Source: Flavobacterium daejeonense DSM 17708 | GTDB taxonomy: Bacteria > Bacteroidota > Bacteroidia > Flavobacteriales > Flavobacteriaceae | Direction: 5' to 3' | DNA length: 64,000 bases | NCBI RefSeq assembly: GCF_000425425.1 | Contig: NZ_AUDK01000004.1 | Span: 124,001-188,000, forward strand | Shown here: positions 24,663-34,494 of the stretch, piece by piece | How the letters are laid out: every line of letters starts with the position of its first letter | How positions within the stretch are numbered: the stretch's first letter is position 1 | Notes under the pieces: generated by a model | Databases searched by the model: none | What the model was told of the DNA's origin: nothing | What the model saw: the letters and a program-made list of their open reading frames with translations, nothing else | Made by a program: the position numbers and the translations under genes

Positions 24663-24670
24663 TATATTTG
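24663..24670 (+). promoter_or_regulatory. -7 promoter element of the first SusC/SusD unit
   Basis: TATATTTG fits TAnnTTTG. No TTTG lies 19 bp upstream; the operator overlaps that place, suggesting activator- or repressor-dependent use. Confidence 0.4.
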
Positions 24671-24758
24671 TATTCTTGTTAAGCTAAAATTGACTTTATG
24701 GATTCGTACAAGTATTTATAGTTTAATAATTTATTAACTAACCAATTAATTTTTTTTT

Positions 24759-27700
24759 ATGATTAACTATTTTAATATTAAGAGGGAAATTCTGTATCAA
24801 AGACAGTTTAGTTTTATTGTACTGATGTTTTTTGTTTTTTCTATTGGGGCAAAAGCGCAATCGGTTGTTTCAGGAATAGTGTCGGATGTTAATGGTCCAA
24901 TTCCTGGTGCTAATGTTTTAATCAAAGGGACTAATACAGGAGTAATGACAAATTTTGATGGAGCATATTCTATTAAAGGAGTACCTTCGAATGCTATTCT
25001 TGTATTTAGTTTTGTTGGGTTAGAAACTAAAGAAGTTAAAGTAAATGGTCAGACTAAGATCAATGTAACTTTACAAGAGGGAGCTAAAACTTTGAAAGAA
25101 GTTGTAGTAATAGGTTATGGAACGCAACGAAAAGAAGCTGTGACCGGATCTGTAGCCTCGATAGGAGGAAAAGAGTTAAATGAAGTGCAGGCTGCTAACG
25201 TGACACAAGCATTACAAGGTAGAGTAGCGGGGGTTGAATTAACTCAGACCTCTAGTAAACCTGGAGCTGCTATGCAAATCCGAATACGAGGAACCAGATC
25301 TCTTACAGGGGATAATGATCCGTTGGTGGTACTTGATGGAGTTCCATTCGGAGGTCAGATAGGAGATATTAATCCTGTTGATATCAAATCAGTTGATATT
25401 TTAAAAGATGCTTCTGCAACTGCAATTTATGGTTCCAGAGGAGCAAATGGAGTTATCTTGATTACTACGAATAAAGGTTATAAAAATCAAAAAGCCAGAT
25501 TTTCTTATAATGGATTTAGTGGTATTAAACAGACTTTTGGTAAATATGATATGATGGATGGTACTAAGTTTGCTGCATTACGTGATTATTCAACTTTATA
25601 TTCAGACGGGGTTGATGAATCAAGAAATACTAACATAGACTGGCAGGATTTGTTATATGGTTCTGGTGAAATGTCAAGTCATGATGTAAGTGTTTCCGGA
25701 GGTACTGAGTTTGGTTCATATAGTGCTGGTTTGGGCTATTATAAAGAAGAGGCTGTCTTACCAGGTCAAAAATATGAACGTTTTAATCTTAGAGGAAGTT
25801 TAGACCAACAAATTGGAAAAATTTTTCGTATTGGATTCACCACAAATAGTAACTATGCAGTCACTAATGGAGATAATATTGGTACAGGTACTATCTTAGG
25901 AACATCTCCTTTAGCTAATCCGTATAATGAAGATGGATCTTTGAAAAGAACTGTTAGAATGGGGGCTGATGAAAACTGGGTTTATACCAGAAAAACTATC
26001 GAGGGGTTAGGAGATTCTTATGTTAATCAAACCAGAGCATTTAGTTCCTATAATAATATTTTTGCAGAGGTAAAAATACCCGGAATAGAAGGATTGAAGT
26101 ACCGCTTGAATACCGGATTAAATTTTCGTACTTCTAACAGTGGATATTATGAAGGTTTTGGTGTATTTGATGTAAATCCAACAACGATTTCAAATGCATC
26201 CATCAGTAATACATTGTCAACACAGTGGCTTATTGAGAACCTGTTGACTTATGATAAGACTTTTGCCGAAAAACATACCATCAATTTTGTTGGCTTATAT
26301 TCAAATGAACAACGTACTAGCAACAGTTCCCGAATAACAAGAAACGGCATTACTTCGGATGCATTTCAGTTTTACAATTTAGGACAGAGTGAAGAAGAAG
26401 CTGTTATAAACCCTGGTGACCAGGATTATACACAGTGGGGGTTAACCTCCTATATGGCGAGATTAATGTATTCCTATGATAATAAATATTTTGTTTCCGG
26501 AACAGTTCGTTCAGATGGTTCGTCAAGATTGGCACCGGGCAATAAATGGTTTACTTATCCAGCTGTTTCTGCAGGATGGACAGTTTCGAATGAATCTTTT
26601 ATGAAAGAAAAATCATGGATTAATCTATTGAAATTACGTGTGGGATATGGAAAAACTTCTAACCAGGCAGTAGCTCCGTATTCAACTTTAGGAGCTTTAG
26701 GTACCAGACCGTACAATTTTGGAGGTACAAACTCTACAGGAGTATATGTTACACAAGCTCCTAACCCGAATTTAGGATGGGAATTCTCAACAACCTGGAA
26801 TTATGGACTGGATTTTGGGTTCTTTAATAATCGTTTATCAGGAACAATTGAGTATTATACAACACATACAACCGATGTCCTGCAAAGTGTGAATCTGCCA
26901 CCAACAGGAGGTGTGAGCAGTTATGTTGCAAATATTGGAGAGACTGAAAATAAAGGTTTCGAAATAGCATTAAACGGTGTTATTCTAGATAATCCTAAAG
27001 GGTTAACTTGGACAGTTGGTTTTAACCTGTATGCTAACAATAACAAACTAGTTAAACTGGCGTCAGGAGCTACAAAAGATGAGGGAAATAGCTGGTTTGT
27101 AGGTCATAATATCAATTCTATTTATGATTATCAAAAAGTAGGCATCTGGCAGGAAGGGGATCCTTATATGTCTATATACGAACCAGGTCCTACTGGAATT
27201 GATCAACAAGGGACTGTTGTTGGATCTATTAAAGTTAAATATACAGGAGATTTTAACCCAGATGGTTCACCAACACGTGCAATAAATGCTAGTGATAGGC
27301 AAATTATAGATACAGATCCTGATTTTCAAGGTGGATTTAATACTAATTTGACGTATAAAGGTTTTGATTTTTCGGCTGTTGGTGCGTTTAAAAGTGGCGG
27401 AGTTTTAATTAGTACACTTTATGGTGGAGCGAGTTATCTTAATCTTCTTAATGGTAGAAGAAGTAATGTTGATGTAGATTACTGGACACCGGATAACAGG
27501 GATGCTGAATTCCCTAATCCAAGAGGTATTAGAAGTGGAGATAATCCGAAGTACATGTCAACTATGGGGTATTTTGACGCATCGTATGTAAAAATCAGAG
27601 CAATAACGCTAGGGTATACATTGGATCAGCAGTTTATGAGAGATTTAGGTATTGAAAAACTAAGACTTTACGTTACAGCACAAAATCCTTTTGTACTGTT

Positions 27701-27857
27701 CTCTCCGTACCATAAAATGTCTGGAATGGATCCGGAACCAAATTCATTAGGAAATGAAAATCAGGCAGTAGCGTCATACAATAGCAGGTTTCCTATTATT
27801 GGAACAAACACGCCTTCAACCAGAAATTATTTATTTGGACTTAATTTAACATTTTAA
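24759..27857 (+). CDS. SusC-like TonB-dependent receptor (xylan side-chain unit)
   Basis: 1032 residues. Signal peptide ends GAKAQ. A CarboxypepD_reg-like domain (VVSGIVSDVNGPIPGANVLIKGTNTGVMTNFDGAYSI) precedes the TonB-box linker LKEVVVIGYGTQRKEAVTGSV, a plug (ALQGRVAGVELTQTSSKPGA, IRGTRSLTGDNDPLVVLDGVP, VDILKDASATAIYGSRGANGVILITT) and a beta barrel ending in LFGLNLTF with the C-terminal Phe. It imports oligosaccharides with the SusD partner 12 bp downstream. Substrate is inferred from the following arabinoxylan side-chain enzymes. Confidence 0.95.
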   Translation: MINYFNIKREILYQRQFSFIVLMFFVFSIGAKAQSVVSGIVSDVNGPIPGANVLIKGTNTGVMTNFDGAYSIKGVPSNAILVFSFVGLETKEVKVNGQTKINVTLQEGAKTLKEVVVIGYGTQRKEAVTGSVASIGGKELNEVQAANVTQALQGRVAGVELTQTSSKPGAAMQIRIRGTRSLTGDNDPLVVLDGVPFGGQIGDINPVDIKSVDILKDASATAIYGSRGANGVILITTNKGYKNQKARFSYNGFSGIKQTFGKYDMMDGTKFAALRDYSTLYSDGVDESRNTNIDWQDLLYGSGEMSSHDVSVSGGTEFGSYSAGLGYYKEEAVLPGQKYERFNLRGSLDQQIGKIFRIGFTTNSNYAVTNGDNIGTGTILGTSPLANPYNEDGSLKRTVRMGADENWVYTRKTIEGLGDSYVNQTRAFSSYNNIFAEVKIPGIEGLKYRLNTGLNFRTSNSGYYEGFGVFDVNPTTISNASISNTLSTQWLIENLLTYDKTFAEKHTINFVGLYSNEQRTSNSSRITRNGITSDAFQFYNLGQSEEEAVINPGDQDYTQWGLTSYMARLMYSYDNKYFVSGTVRSDGSSRLAPGNKWFTYPAVSAGWTVSNESFMKEKSWINLLKLRVGYGKTSNQAVAPYSTLGALGTRPYNFGGTNSTGVYVTQAPNPNLGWEFSTTWNYGLDFGFFNNRLSGTIEYYTTHTTDVLQSVNLPPTGGVSSYVANIGETENKGFEIALNGVILDNPKGLTWTVGFNLYANNNKLVKLASGATKDEGNSWFVGHNINSIYDYQKVGIWQEGDPYMSIYEPGPTGIDQQGTVVGSIKVKYTGDFNPDGSPTRAINASDRQIIDTDPDFQGGFNTNLTYKGFDFSAVGAFKSGGVLISTLYGGASYLNLLNGRRSNVDVDYWTPDNRDAEFPNPRGIRSGDNPKYMSTMGYFDASYVKIRAITLGYTLDQQFMRDLGIEKLRLYVTAQNPFVLFSPYHKMSGMDPEPNSLGNENQAVASYNSRFPIIGTNTPSTRNYLFGLNLTF

Positions 27858-27869
27858 TCAGGAAGAGCT

Positions 27870-29819
27870 ATGAAACGATATATTTTAAGAAGAATAATTA
27901 TAGGCTCAGTAGTTTTATTCTCTTTTGCAGGGTGCTCTGATATTTTAGAAGAAAAGCCACATGATTTTTATGAGCCAGGCTATTTTAAAACAGAGCAGGG
28001 AGTAATACAGGGATTAACTTCACATTATGCACATTTGCGCTGGATTTACGGACAAGCTTATTATTACAATTCTGTCCAAACGGGTACAGATGAACATACC
28101 TATGCACAAAGTGCTGATGGTAATTTTAAAGATCACGATTTGTCGGGTGTTGGAGTAATCAACCCAACGTCTAGTAGAGCTGATGTTGTTTGGAATAATT
28201 CATATAATGATATCAATACTGCCAGCGGAATTATTGAAAATGGAGCAGCAGTGGGAGTGGCAAACAGTTTAATTGCTGAGTCCAGGTTTTTTAGAGCTTT
28301 TGATTATTTTTTACTAGTGCAGAATTTTGGCGGTGTACCTTTAGACTTAGGAGCTGGTGAATTGAAATTTAATACTAAACCATCAAGATCTTCTAAACGA
28401 AATACAGTATCAGAGGTTTACACTAAAGCTATTTTTCCGGATTTGGTAATTGCAGTTAATGAATTGCCTGATGCTCCAAGATTAACTGGAACAGCAACAA
28501 AAACGTTAGCCCGGTTGTATCTTGCAAAAGCATATTTGACATATGCCTGGTGGTTAGAAAATCCAAATAATATTCCAACTTATCCAGATACACCTAGAAC
28601 TGATCCAGACGGACATAATTCACAATGGTACTTTCAAAAAGCTTATGATATTGCATTAGAGGGTATTAATAATCCAGGTTCATATGGTTTGTTAGATTAT
28701 TATTATGATGTTAATTTAGGTGCTAATGATCGCAATAAGGAAATGATGTTGTATGCAGATCATACTGAAGAAAGTGAGTATTATAATGGAGCTAGTCTTA
28801 CTTATGGAAGTGGTGGCTCACCTGATAATTTTGCAGGTTGGATGGGAACATGGAATTATACCGCAATAAGAAGTAAAAATGCATCTGGGGCATCAGTTTC
28901 TAGCGTTCAGCGTGTCGCGGATCAATTTTTAGGACGACCTTGGACAAGAATGGCTCCACCTATAGAAGTATTCACCAAAACGTTTGCTGATAAAACTAAT
29001 GATTCCAGATATGATGGAACATTTACAGCAGTATATCGTGGAAACTGGAATCTAAAAGGTACAGGTTTGACTGATGTAACAACTCTTTTTAATGCTAATT
29101 CATTAGCTGTAACTCCTAACAGTGCAATTTTAACTTTTTTAAATGATGAACCAATCACAGCAATTTCATATCCTTCAGGAGCAGGTGATAGTGGTGTAGG
29201 CGCAGGAGTTTTACCAGGCAGGTCTGATTATGTTATTTCTCCACAAGGAATAAGTAGAATTGTGTATCCTGGGTTATGGAAATTAGGACCATATCGTACC
29301 GATAATGATGGAGGGTTAGGTCAACCTAATGCAGGAAGTACAAGACCTTTCCCGATAGCTAAATTCTCAGAACTTTATTTTGTTGCAGCTGAAGCAGCAG
29401 TAAAAGGAGCGACTGGTTCTATGACTGCGAGAAATCTTATCAATGTAATTCGTGCCCGTGCAGGAAAATGGCGTTGGGATAATAATGGTAATATGGCTAA
29501 AAATGCAGATAATAGTATTTTATTAACCAGTGCGACCCCTGCAATAATTGATATTAATTATATTTTGGCAGAGCGTTCACGAGAATACTATGGAGAAGGC
29601 TATCGCTGGTATGATTTAGTAAGAACTCAAAAATGGAATGAACTTGCAGGCACTTACTCGATTGGTGGTTCGAATTATGGTCAGCATACACCACAGCTTG
29701 TTACCAGAACTATTGAGCCTTATCACTATTTACGTCCTATTCCTCAGGGTCAGATAGATTTAATGGAGATGAGTGATGCAGAGAAAGCTGCTTATCAAAA
29801 TCCGGGATATAATAATTAA
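27870..29819 (+). CDS. SusD/RagB-family glycan-binding lipoprotein
   Basis: 649 residues. The lipobox LFSFAGC (Cys22) precedes SDILEEKPHDFYEPGYFKTEQ. The SusD core has helical TPR-like repeats and the C-terminal ILAERSREYYGEGYRWYDLVRTQKW. It sits on the outer surface as the lid of its SusC partner and captures oligosaccharides. It is larger than the average SusD, with an extended central loop region at about residues 290-440. Confidence 0.95.
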   Translation: MKRYILRRIIIGSVVLFSFAGCSDILEEKPHDFYEPGYFKTEQGVIQGLTSHYAHLRWIYGQAYYYNSVQTGTDEHTYAQSADGNFKDHDLSGVGVINPTSSRADVVWNNSYNDINTASGIIENGAAVGVANSLIAESRFFRAFDYFLLVQNFGGVPLDLGAGELKFNTKPSRSSKRNTVSEVYTKAIFPDLVIAVNELPDAPRLTGTATKTLARLYLAKAYLTYAWWLENPNNIPTYPDTPRTDPDGHNSQWYFQKAYDIALEGINNPGSYGLLDYYYDVNLGANDRNKEMMLYADHTEESEYYNGASLTYGSGGSPDNFAGWMGTWNYTAIRSKNASGASVSSVQRVADQFLGRPWTRMAPPIEVFTKTFADKTNDSRYDGTFTAVYRGNWNLKGTGLTDVTTLFNANSLAVTPNSAILTFLNDEPITAISYPSGAGDSGVGAGVLPGRSDYVISPQGISRIVYPGLWKLGPYRTDNDGGLGQPNAGSTRPFPIAKFSELYFVAAEAAVKGATGSMTARNLINVIRARAGKWRWDNNGNMAKNADNSILLTSATPAIIDINYILAERSREYYGEGYRWYDLVRTQKWNELAGTYSIGGSNYGQHTPQLVTRTIEPYHYLRPIPQGQIDLMEMSDAEKAAYQNPGYNN

Positions 29820-30154
29820 TTAAAACTCGTTGGGTGAAATTATCAAAAATTAATTTCATCCAACGGGTTAATTAAAAGCACTTTTCAAATTAAAGAAATA
29901 GTAAAAAAAATTAAGAATTCATTTAATAATTTGGTTAATGTTTGTTTTTTACGTGAGAAGTCGGGAGCTGGTTACTCTCGGCTTTTTAATTAATTTGTTT
30001 TAGAGTAAAAAAGATTATTCTAAATCTTTTTTTAGAATTGGACAAAAGTTATTTTAAGTTAATGCGATAAATTTTTTTTGCTCTTTTTTATAAGTGTTTT
30101 TTAAACACATATTTTGAAGAATTGGATTGTTTTAACTGGAAAAAAATTTAATTT
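29820..30154. other. Intergenic region between the SusD gene and the GH95 gene
   Basis: 335 bp. A hairpin cgttgggtgaaatta (29828-29842)/taatttcatccaacg (29851-29865) directly follows the stop and lacks a T run; a proper terminator follows at 29959-29988. The remaining 165 bp before the GH95 start are A/T rich with no clear -7 element. Confidence 0.5.
29959..29988 (+). terminator. Intrinsic terminator after the first SusC/SusD pair
   Basis: Arms agtcgggag (29959-29967) and ctctcggct (29975-29983, two G-U pairs) followed by T5. It would partly separate the SusCD message from the enzyme genes. Confidence 0.7.
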
Positions 30155-32617
30155 ATGATGAGAAAAATAATAGTAATGCTTTTTTTTATTAGGGCGTTTT
30201 TTATTTATCCTCAATATAATCAGGAACTTAAATTGTGGTATAATCAGCCCTCTGGAAAGGTTTGGGAAAATGCATTACCAATTGGGAATGGGTTTTTAGG
30301 CGCAATGGTTTTTGGTAATGTGAGTAATGAAATTATCCAATTAAATGAAAACACGGTTTGGAGTGGAAGTCCTAACAGAAACGATAATCCGAAAGCATTA
30401 GCAGTTTTACCGGAAATTCAAGAAATGATTTTTGAAGGAAAATATAAAGAGGCAGAAAAATTAGCTAATGAAGCATTTGTATCTAAAAAATCACACGGGC
30501 AAATCTTTCAATCGGTTGGAAATCTGAATTTGAATTTTGAAGGGCATGAAAATTTTTCCAATTACAAACGTGAATTGGATATAGAAAAAGCAATTACAAC
30601 AACAACTTATCAGGTTGATGGAGTAACTTATACCAGAGAAGCTTTTGTTTCTTTTACCAATAAAGTGATAGTACTCCATCTAACTAGTAGCAAAAAAGAA
30701 AGCATTTCGTTTACTACTGCTTACACTTCTCCTCATAAAATAAAAGATTTTAAAGTAAATAAAAATAAAGATCTCGAAATTTCAGGTACTACCAGCGATC
30801 ATGAAGGGGTGAAAGCTTTGATCCGATTTAAAGGAATTACTCGTGTAAAATTAGAGGGAGGAAAATTAATTCAAAAAGATTCTTCTCTTATCGTAAAAGG
30901 AGCCAATGCCGCAACTTTATTTATAAGCATTGCAACAAATTTTAATAATTATCAAGATGTAAACGGTGATGAAAATCAAAGAGCAATTGCGGAAATTAAA
31001 AAAGTTTCAGGTAAATCTTTTTCAGTATTAAAAAAGGAACATGTTTTAGCGTATCAAAAATATTTTAATAGGGTTCAATTGGATTTAGGAACGACTCCAG
31101 AAGCCAATTTGCCAACAGATGAGCGTTTGAAAAATTTCAGAAATACGAATGATTCTCAATTTGTAGCATTGTATTATCAGTACGGTCGCTATTTACTGAT
31201 TTCGTCTTCTCAGCCTGGAGGACAACCGGCTAATTTACAGGGAATTTGGAATAATAGTTTAAAACCTGCCTGGGATAGTAAATATACGATCAATATTAAT
31301 ACAGAAATGAATTACTGGCCAGCAGAAAAAACGAATTTGTCTGAAATGCATCAGCCTTTATTTGAAATGATAAAGGATTTGGCAGTTACTGGACAAGAAA
31401 CGGCTAAAACAATGTATGGAGCAAGAGGTTGGATGGCTCATCATAATACAGATATCTGGCGCATTACCGGAGCTGTTGATGGGGCATTCTGGGGACTTTG
31501 GACAATGGGTGGCGGATGGCTTAGTCAGCATTTGTGGGAACATTATCTTTATACAGGAGATCAGAAGTTTTTAGAATCGGTTTATCCGGTTTTAAAAGGA
31601 GCTGCTTTATTTTACGCCGATTTTTTAGTGGAGCATCCAAAATATAAATGGTTAGTGATAAACCCGGGCAATTCTCCTGAGAATGCTCCGAGTGCTCATA
31701 ATGGCACTTCGTTAGATGCCGGGACAACAATGGATACGCAGATTGTTTATGATGTTTTTAGTACAGCAATTCGAGCGGCACAAATTTTAAATTATGATAA
31801 AGAATTAATCGACACATTAGAGGAAAAGCGAAGTCAATTGGCTCCAATGCATATTGGAAAACACAATCAACTTCAGGAATGGCTTGATGATATTGATAAT
31901 CCAAAGGATTATCATCGTCATATTTCACACCTTTATGGACTATTTCCTTCTAATCAAATTTCACCCTACAGAACTCCCGAATTATTTGCCGCATCCCGAA
32001 ATACTTTAATGCAGCGTGGAGACTTATCTACTGGTTGGAGTATGGGGTGGAAAATTAATTGGTGGGCAAAGATGCAGGATGGAAATCATGCCTATAAATT
32101 AATCCAGAATCAACTAACACCATTAGGAGTAAATGCCGATGGAGGTGGAACCTATAACAATCTTTTTGATGCACATCCGCCTTTTCAGATTGACGGAAAT
32201 TTTGGTTGTACTTCCGGAATTACAGAAATGTTGGTGCAAAGTTCCGATGGAGCTGTTCATTTACTTCCGGCTTTACCTGATGTTTGGCTGGAAGGAAATA
32301 TCAAAGGAATAAAAGTAAGAGGAGGATTTGAGATTGTTGAAATGCGCTGGAAAAATGCTAAAATTAAAAAGTTAATTATAAAATCAAATTTGGGAGGCAA
32401 CCTCCGATTGCGATTACCCAATGGAATAAAACTGCTCTCAGGAGAAGCGTTACAGGCTGCCAAGGGCGAAAATTTAAATCCTTTTTATTTTGTAGATGAA
32501 ACAATGCCTCCAATAATTTCTAATGAATCGAGTATAAAATCTTTGGAATTAAAACCAACTATTTTAGTCGATTTAGCCACTCAAAAAGATTCTATTTATC
32601 AATTTGAATCTGAATAA
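30155..32617 (+). CDS. Glycoside hydrolase family 95 (alpha-L-galactosidase or alpha-L-fucosidase)
   Basis: 820 residues with signal peptide (to about residue 20). [20 protein letters not shown] and [10 protein letters not shown] at the N-terminus, [17 protein letters not shown], the [13 protein letters not shown] catalytic segment (Asn380, Asn382), and FQIDGNFG with the catalytic Asp are diagnostic of GH95, an inverting family. The residue two before the first catalytic Asn is Thr378, where alpha-L-fucosidases are, as I recall, His; Thr was linked to alpha-L-galactosidase activity on complex xylans. The xylan context fits L-galactose removal. The residue assignment is from memory. Confidence 0.88.
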   Translation: MMRKIIVMLFFIRAFFIYPQYNQELKLWYNQPSGKVWENALPIGNGFLGAMVFGNVSNEIIQLNENTVWSGSPNRNDNPKALAVLPEIQEMIFEGKYKEAEKLANEAFVSKKSHGQIFQSVGNLNLNFEGHENFSNYKRELDIEKAITTTTYQVDGVTYTREAFVSFTNKVIVLHLTSSKKESISFTTAYTSPHKIKDFKVNKNKDLEISGTTSDHEGVKALIRFKGITRVKLEGGKLIQKDSSLIVKGANAATLFISIATNFNNYQDVNGDENQRAIAEIKKVSGKSFSVLKKEHVLAYQKYFNRVQLDLGTTPEANLPTDERLKNFRNTNDSQFVALYYQYGRYLLISSSQPGGQPANLQGIWNNSLKPAWDSKYTININTEMNYWPAEKTNLSEMHQPLFEMIKDLAVTGQETAKTMYGARGWMAHHNTDIWRITGAVDGAFWGLWTMGGGWLSQHLWEHYLYTGDQKFLESVYPVLKGAALFYADFLVEHPKYKWLVINPGNSPENAPSAHNGTSLDAGTTMDTQIVYDVFSTAIRAAQILNYDKELIDTLEEKRSQLAPMHIGKHNQLQEWLDDIDNPKDYHRHISHLYGLFPSNQISPYRTPELFAASRNTLMQRGDLSTGWSMGWKINWWAKMQDGNHAYKLIQNQLTPLGVNADGGGTYNNLFDAHPPFQIDGNFGCTSGITEMLVQSSDGAVHLLPALPDVWLEGNIKGIKVRGGFEIVEMRWKNAKIKKLIIKSNLGGNLRLRLPNGIKLLSGEALQAAKGENLNPFYFVDETMPPIISNESSIKSLELKPTILVDLATQKDSIYQFESE

Positions 32618-32649
32618 TCTATTAAAATTAACCATAACCAACTTGAATT

Positions 32650-33498
32650 ATGAAAAATAAATTAAATCAGCTTTCTTTTATTATGATCTTGTTTTTAGGA
32701 GTCAATTTATTTGCTCAAAAACCTGATCCAAAATTCTATATCTATTTGTGTCTTGGACAATCAAATATGGAAGGGAATGCTAAGTTTGAACCGCAAGATA
32801 CCATTGTAAACAGTAGATTTCAGATTTTGGAAGCAGTCAATTGTGATAATTTGAAAAGAAAAAAAGGCAATTGGTACACTGCCGTTCCGCCTTTAAGTCG
32901 TTGTACTACAGGATTGACACCATCCGATTATTTTGGTAGAGAAATGATAGCTAATTTACCCGATGATGTAAAAGTTGGAGTCATCAATGTCGCGGTGGGA
33001 GGCTGTAAAATTGAACTTTTTGATAAAGATAATTATAAATCTTATGTGAGTAGTTCTCCGGATTGGCTAAAAAATACGGTATCACAATATGATGGAAATC
33101 CTTATGCCAGACTAGTAGAAATGGCAAAAATAGCTCAAAAAAAGGGTGTAATAAAAGGAATATTATTACATCAGGGAGAATCTAATACAGGTGATACACT
33201 TTGGACCAAAAAAGTAAAAGTGGTGTATGATAATTTGTTGAAAGATTTAAATCTGAAAGCCGAATCGACTCCATTATTAGCCGGAGAAGTGGTTCATGCA
33301 GATCAAGGGGGAGTATGTGCTAGCATGAACAAAATCATTGCTACTTTGCCAGAGGTAATTCCAAATTCTTATGTGATTTCTTCAAGCGGTTGTCCGGATG
33401 CTAAAGATAATCTTCATTTCACGGCGGAAGGATATAGAATGTTAGGGAAACGATATGCTGTAAAAATGCTTGAAATATTAAATAAAAACAATAATTAA
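32650..33498 (+). CDS. SASA/CE6-family acetyl (xylan) esterase
   Basis: 282 residues. Signal peptide to about NLFAQ. The SGNH-like block YLCLGQSNMEGNA holds the nucleophile Ser38, followed by INVAVGGCKIELFDKD, LLHQGESNTGD and a C-terminal DNLHFTAEGYRMLGKRYA with the catalytic Asp/His. This is the sialate O-acetylesterase/CE6 family, whose xylan-locus members remove O-acetyl groups from xylose. It starts 33 bp after the GH95 stop and is followed in 8 bp by a GH43. Confidence 0.85.
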   Translation: MKNKLNQLSFIMILFLGVNLFAQKPDPKFYIYLCLGQSNMEGNAKFEPQDTIVNSRFQILEAVNCDNLKRKKGNWYTAVPPLSRCTTGLTPSDYFGREMIANLPDDVKVGVINVAVGGCKIELFDKDNYKSYVSSSPDWLKNTVSQYDGNPYARLVEMAKIAQKKGVIKGILLHQGESNTGDTLWTKKVKVVYDNLLKDLNLKAESTPLLAGEVVHADQGGVCASMNKIIATLPEVIPNSYVISSSGCPDAKDNLHFTAEGYRMLGKRYAVKMLEILNKNNN

Positions 33499-33505
33499 AT
33501 AGCTG

Positions 33506-34465
33506 ATGAAATTTATTACGAATCTTTTATTGGTTTTTAGCTGCTTGCCAGTTGCGAAAATGACAGCTCAAAACCCCATTATAAAACACATTTTTACTGC
33601 TGACCCGGCTCCAATTGTACATAACGATACTTTGTTTTTGTATACTGGTCATGATGTGGCAACAGAAGCAGATACTAATTATAAAATGGCCGATTGGCAT
33701 GTGTTTTCTACAACTGATATGGCCACTTGGAAAGATCACGGAGCACCACTTTCACCGAGTACCTTTGCTTGGGCTACAGGAGATGCTTATGCAGCTCAGT
33801 GTATCGAGCGAAATGGTAAATTTTATTGGTTTGTTTCTACTTTTCATAAAAAAGATGATGTTAGTGGCGGCGGAGCAGCAATCGGTGTTGCTGTCTCAGA
33901 TAGACCTACAGGGCCTTTCAAAGACGCCATCGGGAAAGCACTTGTTATTAACGAAATGACTAAAGATTTACCCCATGCATGGGATGATATTGATCCTACC
34001 GTATTTGTGGATGATGACGGACAAGCTTACATGTTTTGGGGCAATGGTAGTTGTAAGTGGGTGAAATTGAAAGAAAATATGACTGAAATAGACGGTTCCA
34101 TTACTACTTTCAAACCTAAAAACTATATTGAAGGACCATGGGTTTACAAAAGAAAAAATCTGTATTATTTAGTATATGCAAGTGCAGGAACTAAACCCGA
34201 AATGATTGAATATTGTACTGCAACAAGCATTATAGGACCTTGGACGTATCAGGGAATTATTCAGGAAAATGTACCTAACAGTTTCACCACACATCCAGGA
34301 ATTATTGATTATAAAGGGAACTCGTACTTTTTTTACCATAATGGAAATTTGCCTACAGGAGGTAGTTACAGACGCTCTGTTTGTGTGGATTATATGAATT
34401 ATAATGAGGACGGAACGATTCAAAAAGTAATACAAACTACTGATGGCGTTAAAAAAATCGAGTAA
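33506..34465 (+). CDS. Glycoside hydrolase family 43, single domain
   Basis: 319 residues, signal peptide to about MTAQ. The five-bladed propeller has the general base Asp33 in FTADPAPIVHND, the pKa modulator in DDIDPTVFVDDDGQAYMFWGN, and the general acid Glu in YIEGPWVYKR. It is closely similar to the GH43 proteins at 38233 and 41525 but stops at the end of the propeller (VIQTTDGVKKIE), lacking their CBM6. Likely a periplasmic arabinofuranosidase or xylosidase; subfamily not assigned. Confidence 0.88.
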   Translation: MKFITNLLLVFSCLPVAKMTAQNPIIKHIFTADPAPIVHNDTLFLYTGHDVATEADTNYKMADWHVFSTTDMATWKDHGAPLSPSTFAWATGDAYAAQCIERNGKFYWFVSTFHKKDDVSGGGAAIGVAVSDRPTGPFKDAIGKALVINEMTKDLPHAWDDIDPTVFVDDDGQAYMFWGNGSCKWVKLKENMTEIDGSITTFKPKNYIEGPWVYKRKNLYYLVYASAGTKPEMIEYCTATSIIGPWTYQGIIQENVPNSFTTHPGIIDYKGNSYFFYHNGNLPTGGSYRRSVCVDYMNYNEDGTIQKVIQTTDGVKKIE

Positions 34466-34494
34466 TAATTAATTCAATTTAAATCTTTTATCCA

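Larger units (their letters stand above)
24272..24758. other. Divergent intergenic region leading the first SusC/SusD unit
   Basis: 487 bp, very A/T rich. It holds a hairpin at 24361-24391 (aacaacaatct/agattgctgtt), the 13-mer operator candidate at 24640-24652, and TATATTTG at 24663-24670 matching a -7 element. The usual -33 TTTG is missing at the right distance; the operator occupies that position. No gene is seen. Confidence 0.5.

Noticed and set aside
30041..30154. Search for an operator copy and promoter before the GH95 gene
   Set aside because: No AAACAACCGATTG and no TAnnTTTG at useful spacing; GH95 probably depends on partial read-through from SusCD or on an unrecognised promoter.
33615..33959. 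114-codon alternative frame inside the first GH43
   Set aside because: Overlaps conserved GH43 motifs in the true frame; shadow only.
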